From Metopolophium dirhodum (Eukaryota; Arthropoda; Insecta; Hemiptera; Aphididae), in NCBI RefSeq assembly GCF_019925205.1, contig NC_083568.1, positions 28,828,393 to 28,892,392 on the forward strand: a stretch of DNA of 64,000 bases. The letters run 5' to 3'. A model generated the notes under the pieces. The model did not search any database. It was given only the letters and a program-made list of their open reading frames with translations, and was not told the origin of the DNA. Each line of letters begins with the position of its first letter. The stretch's first letter is position 1. The position numbers were made by a program, and so were the translations under genes. Positions 47,401 to 60,714 of the stretch are shown here, one piece after another.

Positions 47401-50400
47401 AACCCGTCGATGTTTTTTTCCTTATTATATATTGTAAAATCGAAAAACGAATCGAGTGCATTTTTTTTTTGTTTTATTGCTATCACGATAATAGATTTTT
47501 ACCTACTATAGATTTTTATCTACGAGTAATAGATTTATAATTGCATACTACATCAGCATTACGCGTTGACAATGAAACAAACTTATCCATCTATAAAATA
47601 TGCACAGTGCACATAATATTATTTTGCAGAAAGGTACTGCGTATTTTTCTTAGGTAATTATGACCATCTTATGATGATTCTTGTAGTATCTATTCCTGTA
47701 AACTGACAAATAGTATACCTAAGTTGAATCACTCGTCGACTAATATTCATTTTCATCGTTTTCATATTTTATCAAAGTAAATATTACGAGACTTATGTAA
47801 AATATTTAAAAGATAGGTATAATAATACATTACACGCAAAATATGAGTTTTTAGTAATCTGTAGATAATATTTATTTTTAGATCTGTAAAAAACAAAAAA
47901 AAAAATCTGTTTTCTGTATTTTAACTGACTGCCATATTATCATAATTTAAACAAATCTGTATTTTTCGTGCAAAAAATAATACATTCGTTTTATTGCGGT
48001 GTTATTGTTATTGTGCAATTAACAGAGGAATAGGACGAAGCAAACAAAAGCCTTTTCAACAATTTCCGTTTCATACTTGCGGGACCTGTATTGCGCGAGT
48101 TTTTGATTCGACGTTTCAAATAATAATAATAATGCGAAAAAAATACCATTTTTATAGTCAACATTGAAATGTTGCATTAGCATCGTTTGTAATTGAAAAC
48201 GTCAACAAATTGTATTGTAAAAACACGGATGGAATATAAAAATGCAACTGTGGTCGTATACCTATATTTTACATATCTACGGCGTTTGCGCGTGGCGTAT
48301 TGAGTTATATTATGAATTTTATGAATAATTCGAATGGTGAAAAACCATTATGTTATAAATCACTATACTGTATATAATAATATATAATAATATATTATAA
48401 TATATTTAAGTCACCTGAATAACATTTTACTTTTTAAAAAGCTCTTTTCGTATATCGAGCATAATAAATTCGTTTATTTTGTTTTGTTGATCATTTCTCC
48501 TCCCCCATTTCCCCCCCACAACATCGGCAACAGCAAATGATGTATACTTCTATATAATAATATTATGGTTTGCTTCTCGTCCCCACCCTACCCTACCGCA
48601 CATATTGATATTAAAATAGCGATAACGGTGTTAAACGTTCCATCGTTTTCTGCAGTAAATCTTATGCAATATAATACATATTTTCTATGCGTGTGCGGGT
48701 GGTTGTAATAACTAATAAATATATTATTCTTTGGAGCGAAAATTAAAACTTCTCGTACAAAGAAAAGAAACAATACAGATTATCATTGTTATCTTTACAT
48801 AGGTACCTGCTGCAGGAAGGCGTATATTATTTCGAGTTAAAAAGTTTTTAGTTTGTTCAATGTCGTTATCGAATTATTTCATTCCTTTAAAACTATATCA
48901 TTCAATATAAATTTATCAAAACAATAAGGCGCACAGTCACTACTTCGTAATAATTAAAATAACTTTAAGTGTTTCAACACGATAGTATTATAATATTATT
49001 ATAGACACCCGAAGGCTAAAATTACATCACTTTTACAATATTATAATACATCTTCCAAGTACGGTTAATGATTATAATGCAGATTAACATATAATTATCA
49101 TGTGTAATTGTGCACAACAATTATTATTATACAGTTGTTTTGTATTATATTGTGCAACTGTTTAACTAAAAATGGTTTAACATTTTATGAGACCATCCAT
49201 GGTAGTCAGTCGTACACGCGCGGACTCGTATAATATATTAATTTAAAGTTTTCGTCACATATACACATTGTAACTTTAAACATAGCGAGTGTGCAATTTA
49301 ATGTAATATTTTCATTCTAAATTCACACGATTTCGTAGTTTACACTTAACCCGAAATCGACCGTTAGTAATTTATTTATAACACCACGCTGTAATATATT
49401 TTCTGTCGCTTGAAAATGACGGATTTTATTAAAAACTATTGTAGCCGCAGTGTTTGGCAATTTAAAATGAACAATATATTATGTAGCTACTGTACGTATT
49501 AATAATCTAAACATGACTTTATCAGCTATAGTAAAAGGTCGGTTTTTAACAGTCGTGCAATATTATTGTCTTTATATATACTCTATGCTTGATAATGGCA
49601 ATGCCATTCATGTTCGAATTCCATCGCGTGCGTGTGCCGTGTCGGAAATGTAAAGGTAGGTATAGACACTGTCAGTGGTATTGGACGAGTTACGCGTAAT
49701 TGGAATACGTTCAAAAGACAGTTTTATTGTGTTTTATTTTCCCTAGGTACCGACATAATAATAATATATATGTTTTAAAACGACTAAGACCTTTGGTATA
49801 ATATCTGACATTCGATGGTTCAAATATTATTGTACGTATGTTTACGATACGTTTTTTTTTTTTTCATCTGATATCGACCAAACACGATAATATGGTGTTG
49901 CCGGAAGGCTGGTGAATGGGAGAGAGCACGAATTTTTGTGAGAATATCGCTGCCCGTGTTTCGCATATATGCCATAAAAATACGCGTGTGTTATAATTGA
50001 GTTCTCTTTGCGAGAAACTACACGTCAAAAACACAAACCTTCCGTGGATTTCGTAGGTTGTATAAATATATTATTATTATTATATTGAGTACCTTGTGAA
50101 AAAAAAAAAAATGTTTCTTTTCCTCCAAAGGCCTGACGCGCACAAGAAGAAAGAAAAAAAATTCCAACATATTGATAGCGGAAAAATATAAAACAAGCTT
50201 TGAAGGATTTTAATTGAAATCATTGATCTCGATACACGTCATTGCCAGATGTTCGGTTGTTGTTTTGAATGCAAAGACATAATTTTAATCAGCACGTGGG
50301 TTCTTTAGAAATACAATATAGGATTGGATAATATTATTAACATCGCGATATCGTGGTTGGTGATTGGTTACATCTCGAAACATAATATACTGTTCGACAG

Positions 50401-51598
50401 AGCAATTTTCGATATTAAATTGCAGTATATTATTATTTTTATGATTGTCAAATATGAAAATTCATGAAATTTGTTTTTGTTCTAAACAAAACTTAGAGTA
50501 AAAAAACCGATAATGTGAATTATTTCATAATAGAGCATTAATGACTAAACCTATATTATGAATAACAAAAAGTATATTTTTAAAAAACCGATTTAAAACC
50601 TTTTGATTTTGAGCCCACGATATTTAAGAATACTCTATCTTATTTACTCTAAATATAGTAATAATGTAATATCTAGTTTGAAAGTGATTTTAAGTGTCTC
50701 TAGGCGATAATACAACACATATTGAACATCGATGTACTCGATTTCGACGTGGTTTTGATACATTTTTTTATCCCACCGATATATAGAACCACAATTGAAT
50801 CTATTTCTCGTAAGAATGGTTATTATATTTTGTAAAATTATACGTAAATGAGAAACGATTTAATTAATTAAAACGTACAAATGATGTGAAAATATATTGG
50901 GTATAGCAATATTAAATCGGAGCAAAATAACGACTAAATGCAGATTTAAGTAACCGAGAACAAAGTTACTTTTACCGTACATTAGTTTTTATTTTCCACG
51001 AAAAAATTGTGATTTCATTTAAATATACATCTCGGTTTTGGTTTACATCGGTACCTCGCTTCAGGTGTAATGAAAATAAATAAAAACGTATTTATGAACT
51101 GAATATTTAACGAAATTCAGACAAAAATATTGTATCCACAAGTAAGTTATTATATATTTTGTTTTTACTGTCGGCGTATTTTTTTTAACTTAAAATAAAA
51201 TCACTATTTTTGAAAATTGTTCGTTACAAAACCTACCTTTTGGGAACTTCGCTGCTCTAGACTCTCGTAGTTAAACGACTTACGTTTCGACATCTCTGAG
51301 CTCTGAAATTACATTGAGATTAAAATTGTATGGTGGACACCTTTGCCGATGTATACGTTAAGCGAAGATAAAATTCGTTAATTTCGATGTACAACCGTAT
51401 TAAAGTCAATGGAGTGGTATCGCTTTGTTTTTATTGATTTTGTGGGCACACGTTGGTAGAGTTTTCTTACAGTACGATATTGTCTGCATCGCATAATGCC
51501 TTCTAAGTTTACCGATGATTTGGTACATACTTACATATTTTATGTATAATATTATACTATATAGCACTTAAACTGATTTCGTAATTCACCTGTTTCAG
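47400..51598. other. AT-rich non-coding stretch
   Basis: No gene supported. Only A/T tracts, TATAATATTATA motifs and isolated GC-richer patches (48480-48600, 49600-49700, 49860-50060) are seen. Confidence 0.5.
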
Positions 51599-51637
51599 AT
51601 GTTATAAATTGGTCTCCGAAGACTGTGGCTCTACAAG
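51599..51637 (+). CDS. Candidate 39-nt microexon, unknown product
   Basis: The clearest exon-like signal in the window. A branch-point-like ACTGAT and a pyrimidine-rich CACCTGTTTCAG end at 51598. The 39 bases that follow are about 45% G+C against roughly 27% around them, and end at a near-consensus donor CTACAAG/GTAAGA. The length is a multiple of three. Two frames are open. One reads, after two bases, V-I-N-W-S-P-K-T-V-A-L-Q plus one base; the other reads C-Y-K-L-V-S-E-D-C-G-S-T. The first resembles the opening strand of an immunoglobulin-like domain (W-x-P-x-x-V-x-L-x-G), a weak inference. The host gene would be on the plus strand with introns of many kilobases. Confidence 0.4.
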
Positions 51638-53334
51638 GTAAGACATTAATGAATATCATTATTATAATTTATAATTCCAATACTATACAACAATAACTTA
51701 CGACTCAGTTATTTACCTGTACCTACCGCGGTTGACATATTAAAAACGAGTGTGTGTAGAAGTGCATTAAATGTCAAATGGGTTTTTATACGATTGGATT
51801 GGTTTGCTTTGTCCCTGACAAAAATATAATTATGCAAATACCGCTGAGAGGTATTGGACAAGGTGCCTATACTTTGCATTGTGTTTTCGGAAAAATCGGT
51901 GAACCAATAACGCCTCACCGTCAAATAAAATCGATTGTACTTTTCTTTTTGAAATATCTGGTAGTTCGAGTGTTATTATTTTTACGTGACTGTATAAAGT
52001 GTTATCGCTTGAATGTCTGAGGACTTTGAATTAACTGTTCTTTCGGCTTTTCCTTTGTTAAATGTATTTTTATAAACATAAATTAAATTACGTTCAATAC
52101 ATATTGATATTTTACACTAAACATATTATTTATTTTTTTTTAATTAAACGATTATTGATCAGTTTTCAAGTGTCATGCGTATAATGTATAGTCTGTAATA
52201 AAAATATTGCCTCCACATTTTTATCATTCAAGCGTATGTATCTCCTTAAGAACAATGGTTGATTAATTTTTTCTAAACATCTGTAATCAGATCATTATTA
52301 TATCTTAATTTGTGATTAAATTGAAATAAATAGTGGAGGTACCTAAGGATTTCTCCCTATTATCCGTCTCAATACAGGTAAAGCGTATTTATAACAATAA
52401 TTATTCATATTGTAAAAATTACAAGTAAAATTGTATCATCTACTATAAATTAAGTACTATTATAGACTATAGTATATGGAACTAATTTGCAAAATCGACA
52501 TTACTGAATTATAAATTATAATACAAATAAATCACCATTAAGGAAATTTAAAAGCTTATGTTTTCACGTCAAAAGTATTGAAACTTTCATTTGTACGGTA
52601 ATAATTGGTTTTCTGTATTCTTATAAGCTTTGAATTACATCATAACAAAAAGTATTCTATTGTATTCAAAGCTTAAAATCAAATTCTATTTTTTTAAAAA
52701 TAAGGACACCGGAAAACTTTTTGAATGTGAATGTGATTCGTTCGAACACATTTGAAAAAATTGAGTAAATATTATATTTTAGAATTTTGTATTATTATTA
52801 TTTGAATTATAATATAAATTAATGTTTCTGTAATTTAATTTAATTTAATAATATCTAACAAATGGTAAAATTTTAAATCGGAAAAATTACATGTATTTAT
52901 AATATACTTAGTCTTTATTAAAAAGTACTATTGAAATCGTAAACATGAAAGGGTCGTTGATAATGTCCGTACAGCATGTTTCCGAGTCCCATAGCGTAAC
53001 TCAGTAGTCATAAATTGTATTTTGCATATTTTAAAATTTACCACCACGATATAGTGTGCCCGGTATATGGCCATTAAGCTGTACGCGATCCTCCCTAACA
53101 AACTTTATAGATTTACTAGGTGAAAAGACAAAAAAATTAAAATAATATGAATAATTTTAATGTAATTTTTTTCCCGTTCATATTTGTTGAGGTTCTCGCT
53201 ATAGGGATTGGCCCATTGTTCTAGTTTTAATTATATTCACACTCCGACACCCAAAGAGAGTCAAAAGAAGCCTTTTAACTTTTGTTACGCTAGTGAAAAA
53301 TGATCAGTGCACAGATTATATCCCAACCTCTTAC

Positions 53335-53352
53335 AGTAAGTAAGTAAGTAAG
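53335..53352 (+). repeat. (AGTA)n tetranucleotide microsatellite
   Basis: Four GTAA units in tandem after TTAC; each unit resembles a splice donor core. Confidence 0.9.
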
Positions 53353-54998
53353 AGACTTTTTTTCTCACTCAGATAAGAGTAAAGAAGTACAAAGGTAAAT
53401 AACATATTAATGACAAAATGCGTTTATTATTCACAAGACACTGACGACAAGGAAAATTCGAATGAGATATGTTCAAAATTCGTTACAGAACTTGAAGTTC
53501 TCGCTAAACTTCTTTTAAACTGATTAAGTGAGTTTTAGTTGGTTATAATCTAACAGATTTAACGTCTAGACATCACTGTTTCCTATTAAACGTTACCGTA
53601 ACTTAAACTTTTAGTAAATATGCCAACACGTACATGTTTAAATTAAGATGTTTTTGTTTAAAACATTTTTATTCATGCACTTTACGGAAACGAAAAAAAA
53701 CTTATCAAAAAATAAATTGACTGTAAATCAGTGAAATGTTAAAATTAAAGTTGTTCAACTTTGATTATTTCGTAATGTTGTACAAAACACAATTATATTA
53801 TTTACAATCTCATTAAATTTATTAATTTATACATTTTTATTATAATAAATTATAAGCCACATTGCATGATAGTTCAAACTGATATAGCTTAGTATGAAAT
53901 ACAGTTAATAATAAACCACATTCGCAGGTTTTGAAGTTTTAATCGAATTAGTATATTCTTAAAATAAGTTTGTTTATCAGTACTAATATCATACTAAGAA
54001 GTGGCGTTCAATAACACGCATTATATGAAAAATTTATTAATATTAAATCCATGATATGATAATCGCACTCACAGTTTTACATTTTACAAAATTACATGAT
54101 TTAGTAATTATTTTTTCCGTGCAACGGACAGCTTTTTACAAACTATGGAATAGGTTACCTACTTTGTTTTGTTGATCTAGAACTGTGTAGTAATTTCAAA
54201 TTAAAAAAAGTTGATTTAGTTCATTAAAATGTGGCGAAGCTCAACTACTGATGAATAAATAATGTTTTCTATGAACTATAACGTCTCTCAAAAACAAAAA
54301 TGCTGAGTAAAGAATTTTAACAATGTTTAACTTATATATTTTACATTGTTTCTTGAAATCATGATTTAAAACATTAAACCTTTTGTAATATGTTTTTGTT
54401 TCTGAAAAAGCGTAGGATGTCCAACAATTTGTCAAATTTTTCATAAAAATAATAACATTATTAAACTTTATGTTTTGACAAAGTAACTCTGCGGCATGAA
54501 TGGACAAAGATACTTCTATTAGATTAGTTTTTCTGTTCATTTTCGAGCTTATACATCATGCATTATTTTGTATAGGTACACGTCATTATATTAAAATCGT
54601 TAAAATCTCAGATAATCTTATTCAAACAGTAACTTATGCTGTATACATAAAAAACCGATCAAAAAGCCTTCGGTGAAAAATGTCAACTGTGATATGGTGT
54701 ACCTATGGATATAGCTAGCTATATTATTGTGAGCGTCTAGTAATTTCGCATGCAAAATTTTTTACAACAAACCTCGTTACATAATATTACCGTACACAAT
54801 ACCACTTCCGTATAACAGAAAAGCTGTAATGGTAAACATATTATGTCGGAAATTCGCCTATTCATATTGAACGATATTAAATGTATAAAAATGCAAATTA
54901 AGGCGAATACAGAAACCCCTGTATCTTTTATTTTTTACCACTATATCTTTTTATTCATCTCGAAATTTTTGGTAGTTTATAATATATTGTTTCGTGAC

Positions 54999-55016
54999 AA
55001 AAAAAAAAAAAAAAAA
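54999..55016. repeat. Poly(A) tract, 18 nt
   Basis: Uninterrupted A run about 175 bases below the minus-strand candidate exon. In that gene's orientation it is a T run, so it is not its tail. Confidence 0.85.
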
Positions 55017-55191
55017 CGCCCTTTATAAGAGATTAAACTGTGCATTGTATTCTATTAATAATTACGAATCGATTGGGAAAACATAAAAATATGTCTTTTG
55101 TGGCAAACACCGTTCAAAGTTTAAACCATGTACCTATGCATATTTTGAATCAAAAATTAATATTTTAATTAACGAATTGCGAAAACAAAAA

Positions 55192-55352
55192 TTACACCTT
55201 AGGGCTTAATCGACCCTGCGGCGGCTCTGTTGCAGTAAGGAGCACGTTGATTTTTAGACTTTTGTAAGTGATCGCCTCGTTGAGCGCTTTTTTTTTTGCT
55301 TCCCGATTATTTCTGGGCCTATATTTTAGCAATTCGGTAAATTCTTCGGGAC
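55192..55352 (-). CDS. Possible terminal coding exon, unknown protein
   Basis: On the minus strand a frame is open from 55377 to a TAA at 55192-55194 (61 codons, no ATG). A good acceptor (GATTTCTCGTTGTGTCCCAAAG) allows an exon to begin at 55352. The translation is protein-like: P-E-E-F-T-E-L-L-K-Y-R-P-R-N-N-R-E, a lysine run, L-N-E-A-I-T-Y-K-S-L-K-I-N-V-L-L-T, then E-P-P-Q-G-R-L-S-P-K-V at the end. A poly(A) signal variant ATTAAA follows the stop within about 25 bases. The segment is GC-rich relative to its flanks. I do not recognise the family. A second open frame upstream (V-K-I-S-D-E-V-I-K-V-I-N-V-G-G) is offset by one base, so a frameshifted pseudogene is an alternative. Confidence 0.3.
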
Positions 55353-58300
55353 CTTTGGGACACAACGAGAAATCAAATTACAAGTTCCACCGACATTTAT
55401 CACTTTTATGACCTCGTCCGAGATTTTCACTGTGTTGCGTACCGTTTCCTTTCCGTTTATATACTTTATTTCATTGTTATTATTGTTATTTATATGAAAA
55501 TGCCGCAAGTGTGTGTGTATGGCAGCAAAAATTCTTATCGAGGTCATGTCGCGGAATCAGACGGCGTAAATTTTTATCCCGCTAAGATTTATAGTGTTTA
55601 CTTTTTCCTTTTTTTTCTTTTTCCACGCGGCCTTTAAAAATAAAATAAAAAGCGGGCAATATATCGGACCCACGAAAAATATGTTACGGACCAGTTAAAG
55701 TGTCGACCGCAAGACATTCCTCTTTTTCTTTTTATCTCTATATTTTTTTTTCTTTGTTCTAAAAAGCGAAAAATGTCCGAACAACCGAGAGAATGTTGTT
55801 CTAAACGTATACGAGTAAAAACCAAATACTTGTTTTTGTGTTATTAAACTGTATTTTCCTTAAGTTATGTTACTGCATACAAATATACGTGTAATATACA
55901 CATATTGTATACACACTTACAAAATCATTGTCCAGTCGTAGTTATCATCTTGAATCCAAAATTTCTGTTTTCTCCCTTCTTAATGGCGAACACTCTTCGT
56001 CATTACGAAGTAGAGATTAAAAATATTTCACGCGGTGAAATTATTCGTTACAAATATCTGAATTATAATTTTTAATACATTCACGGATGCATTATGGTTT
56101 ATTAGTTTGTTATCAATACCTAACACATACACAGGGGTGGAACTAGGGTAGCTAATATGGGGCTTTATTCCTCCCATTTCGATTACCTACAAAGAAGACG
56201 TTATCAATTTATTTTTAAGACAAAAGCAAAAACGCATGCTGGTTGATTATTGGTAGGTTAGGTCTATCTAATCAGCTACATTTATTTTTGTAAATTTTTC
56301 AAATTTATGATGATTTTGATAATATATCTTATACATAAATTGTACTAAAATAATATTTGCAATAATTTTGAAAAAAAGTGTATCCCTGTAGTGTATCCCA
56401 GTTATAGTCTCTCCCTGCTTTTAAGATTTCTATAATATCCACGTTTTCATGTATACGTAGATTCAAGAGGGATTAATTTAAACCACAGAAAACTAAAAAT
56501 CATTACGAAAATAGAAATGTTGATGTCCCGAAAACATCTAGAAAAACTAAAGTAAAACGTTAGCAATTAGGTATAGTGACGTTCGATTTGTACATTTATG
56601 ATGTCTAAATTTCATTTGCTTCAATTTCATAGAGTAAAATACATACGAAAAACGGTCCAAAAAACTTTGATTTATAGTTTGTTATACAATTGTATTCAAT
56701 TTAACTGCCTTCGTAATCTATAAAGTCGCAAATCCCAAAAGATAACCGTGGTTAAGCCAATTTTACTGATTTTGAAATTTAGTTATTTTGGGATAACATG
56801 TCGAATTCTGAGGAAATGCCTACCAATTTAAAACGTATTCTTTAAAGTATAATTTGTTGCAATTCTAAAAAAATACGTAACTACTATATAAAAAAAAAAA
56901 AACATTTTTTTCAGAACTGTTACCATAGTGACTTAGGTTATTTCAGTTTACAAGGACGATACATATATACATTAAATATTTTTATATATAACGTCTTATC
57001 CAGTATAATACGTACACGACGAGTATAAAACTATAATGAACAAAAGTATGGTGGGGGGGGGAGGATGTAATACTATCTGATACAACGACCGAGTCGTAAT
57101 GATGTTATTCATATTCATAATCTAATATGAATCTCAACAATGTGTATTTTTTTTCCTACTCAGAAATATATAATAATATTATGCACATATTTTTTTTCTC
57201 CGCGATCAACTACCACAACAACAAAAATATAAATATAAATAATAAATACGAATCGGAATTTTATCGACAAATTTCGTTCCCAAATACACATTATTGTAAA
57301 ATGTATTGGCATACAAAAAATGTTTATTTATGCAAATTATTGGCACTGACGGCGTGTTCGATATGCAATATCACTACACTGTTGTGTACTTTTAGACATT
57401 GTATGGGTATTATAATATAACAGTATTTTTACAAGATATAGGAAATTCGGAAATACAAGATGAAGAAAAACTAAGCAAACATTTCACGTCTTGTTTCTTG
57501 TTTAAGCAAACAACTGTAAATCTTAAATTTAATCCATTTCATTATAAAATTATTATAATATTTTATAAACTGAGATCAGTGAGATGGTGAAATTTTTATG
57601 ATTAAATGTATGTATAATTATGTATTTTATAGATTTCACATTTTTAATTAATACATTAATTACGACCGATTTTGAATAAGATTACTATTATTCTCTACTA
57701 TTATAGCGTACGGTGTGAATAAAAGTTTTTATAAATTCTATTTAACGTTAATTTTAAAAAAAAAAAAGGGTAAACATTTTTAATGATATTATATCATTGT
57801 ACAAGTAGGAATAGGTACGAGATAATTTAATTATCTAAGATTACAGATTATATTTAAAAATATGTATAAAATAATACCATTGTAATTCGTTAAATAAAAT
57901 TAATAAATGTCTGTATAATTCAAAATTTCACTAAAAAAAAAAATAATATAGAGTCTTAAGATAATTTTAAATATTTATAAAAAAAATATGATAAAATCTT
58001 AAACAAACTTCAAAGGTATAAAATATGAAAGAATCTAAGAATAAAGGTCAGAAATTAGTTGAAAATTATATAAAAAGTTACTTCCTACTGGAGAACTATA
58101 TTATACTAAAGTCTTCCACAGAGTCATTTTCTTTTTATCAGAGATTTTTGATAAAAACTAAAAAAATGACTTTCTTAAAGAACTATACGCAACCAATTTT
58201 CAATCTATAAGATTCTGTATAGAAAACTTTAGAAGCACTTCTACTTGAAAAATTGATTACGTATGAAACTGAAAAAAAAGAAATACACATATTGTAGAGT

Positions 58301-59366
58301 CATTTGAGTCATATTATAACTCAAAAATCTTTTTTTCATTCATTTTTTACATAGGTGCTACCTAATAATAATTATAATATTCACTATAACATTGATTATA
58401 AATCGTTTTATGGTTTTGCGTATCAGCAAACTTTATTAACTCTTACCAATTTTTGTTAAACGTATTATGAACTAATATTTGTACTTCAATTCTTTTGAGT
58501 TGTCTTTTACATTGACTTTCCGAATTTGAACGTATAATCTAGTCAAACAAAAAAAAATCGTCCTTGACATTATTATCATAGAAAAATCCGCAAACGTCAT
58601 CCAGAGTAATTCAACAAGCTATAACGTGTTTCTAAAAAATTACTAATTAAGTTTTTATCGTTAAAATTATCTAAAGTGATAACATATTTTATTTTATCAT
58701 AATGGTTGTTCAGAATTCAAATTATGATTATGCGTAATCGTATTCTTTTGAAAAGTTAGAATTTTCCTTAAAACTTTGATGATTATTTTTTCATTTTATG
58801 GAACATTATTATTTTACTCAGTAACTTTACAGTGTACTTTATTTTTAAATCGAAACTAAAATAGACAGTTTTTATTCATTTGAGAGATACTTTGAATGTT
58901 CTTTGATTACGTAAGATATAGTATTATTCGATCTTCAAACTCAAATCGTAGACAATTTAAAAAAAGTTAAGTATGTATTGTTCAGGAAACCATACTCTTT
59001 TATTTATTACATAATTATAATATATATTATAAAACCATTTACATCGCACTAAATTGTGTTGACATATTGAACAGTATATTTTTTGAAAGAAAAAATTGTT
59101 TTTACCATAGTTTGGTGATCTAGGATTTTTTATCAATATTATATTATAATATAATGTAAATTAATTTGATAATATTTCAATATACCTAATGCATATTTAT
59201 AAAGCAAATTGTCGTGTTATAAATAGATTGTTTTTGAAATGCCAATATTAAATTTACGCTCCTCTAATTTAATTTGATATTTAATCTGTTTGAATATTTG
59301 ATAATTAATATTTTATTTCATTACATTTTATTTGTTGAAAGTGCCAAATGTGCGTTAAAATAATCC

Positions 59367-59391
59367 ATATATATATATTATATATATATAT
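59367..59391. repeat. (AT)n palindromic tract
   Basis: Alternating AT units interrupted once by a TT, forming an almost perfect palindrome. Confidence 0.85.
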
Positions 59392-60694
59392 TAATATTAC
59401 ATATTACGAGAATATTAGTATTGTAAAACAAAAATATCAAGCGGTTGAAAACACGGTCGTCGGAAATATACGTCAGAAAATATAGTGCTTACTGAAATAT
59501 ATGATCACTCTAAAACGAGTTTTCGATGAATGGAAATGGAAAAAAACCTCATTACTTGTTCGTATATCATTTTTCCCCGTTTGCTAAACAAGAAAATACC
59601 CAATACAATTTCATTGTCTGGTGGCACAATCGTGGATAGTATTATTACTTGAATGTTATATTCTTCAATACTCGCACAGTTTAATCGTCAGTAAATTGGC
59701 CAGGCAAAAAAAAATCTTTAGTGATTAAGTAATGATTGTTGTAAACTGATTTGTTTGATCACGTTCGATAATTGTTGTATTTATCAGATGGTTTTAAAAC
59801 AATAAAACATTAATAATTGTCGGTCAATTATAATTATGTTATGGTCTAGCGATTTAAAACAAAACCTGATACACACACACGAATACCTAAAATATATTTT
59901 AACAAAGAAACAAACTTTTTTTTTTTAGTATTAAGCTATACCTAATATAACACATATGTATGATACACGTAATATTGTTATACCTACTAAATGTCACGTG
60001 ATAATATTATCTTTTAAATTATATTATTTAGGATGTGGGGTACAGTATAGTTGCACAATATAATTGAAACTTTTGTAAGTAATGACCAATTAAAATAGTA
60101 ATTATGTGGAGCAGCTTGTCTTATTTTGTCGCGTACATATTACCTGTTTTCGTTTTATACATGTTGTTATCAATTGTAAATGATAAATATAAGTACATTT
60201 ATTATAAAAAGTAAATTACATGTAATGTGTAATATTTCAAAGCTTTTAAACGCGTTAAATGTGACTAGAAAATTGTACCATTTTAATATACTATTTATAA
60301 TCATATACAGTTAACGCCGAAAGAATTTCGTTTTGGCGAAAAGTTTAAAATTCTGTTTGCCGAGTTAGGAAATAATAATTGTTTTTCTTTATAGGTACTT
60401 TGAAAGTTAAACTTTTTTTAAAGTAAACAGTTTGTAGAAATAATATTAAATTTCTGTTTACCTTTTATAATTAAGAGTATATCTCATATTTTGATTTTTA
60501 AATCATTAACATTTTAATTTAATACGATGATTTACGCTTGCAAAAGTTTTATAACACATTTTGAAACGGTATTTTATATTATCAGAAGTTTTTAGAGCAT
60601 GCTTATTACTTAAATAAAAGAATGAGGTCTTGCGAGAAATGTTAATGAAAATTAGTAAATTGCATTTACGATGTTTACCGTCGAATGAGAACTG

Positions 60695-60714
60695 TTTTTT
60701 TTTTTTTTTTTTTT
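60695..60714. repeat. Poly(T) tract, about 20 nt
   Basis: The longest homopolymer in the window. The minus-strand open frame across it contains the resulting lysine run and is not credible. Confidence 0.85.

Larger units (their letters stand above)
51638..55191. other. AT-rich non-coding stretch
   Basis: No gene supported. An 80-codon plus frame (51778-52020) and a 99-codon minus frame (54241-54540) have no recognised content. A (GTAA)n repeat lies at 53335, an imperfect inverted repeat at 52624-52675 and an A18 run at 54999-55016. Confidence 0.45.

Noticed and set aside
53335..53352. Tandem GTAA units resembling multiple splice donors
   Set aside because: It is a simple tetranucleotide repeat with no adjoining exon-like sequence.
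54241..54540. 99-codon minus-strand ATG frame
   Set aside because: The translation looks passably protein-like, but frames of this size are expected about once by chance here, and no homology, promoter or poly(A) evidence was seen.
56135..56420. CACAGGGGTGGAACTAGGG, resembling the start of a small inverted-repeat element
   Set aside because: No matching inverted end was found in the following kilobase.
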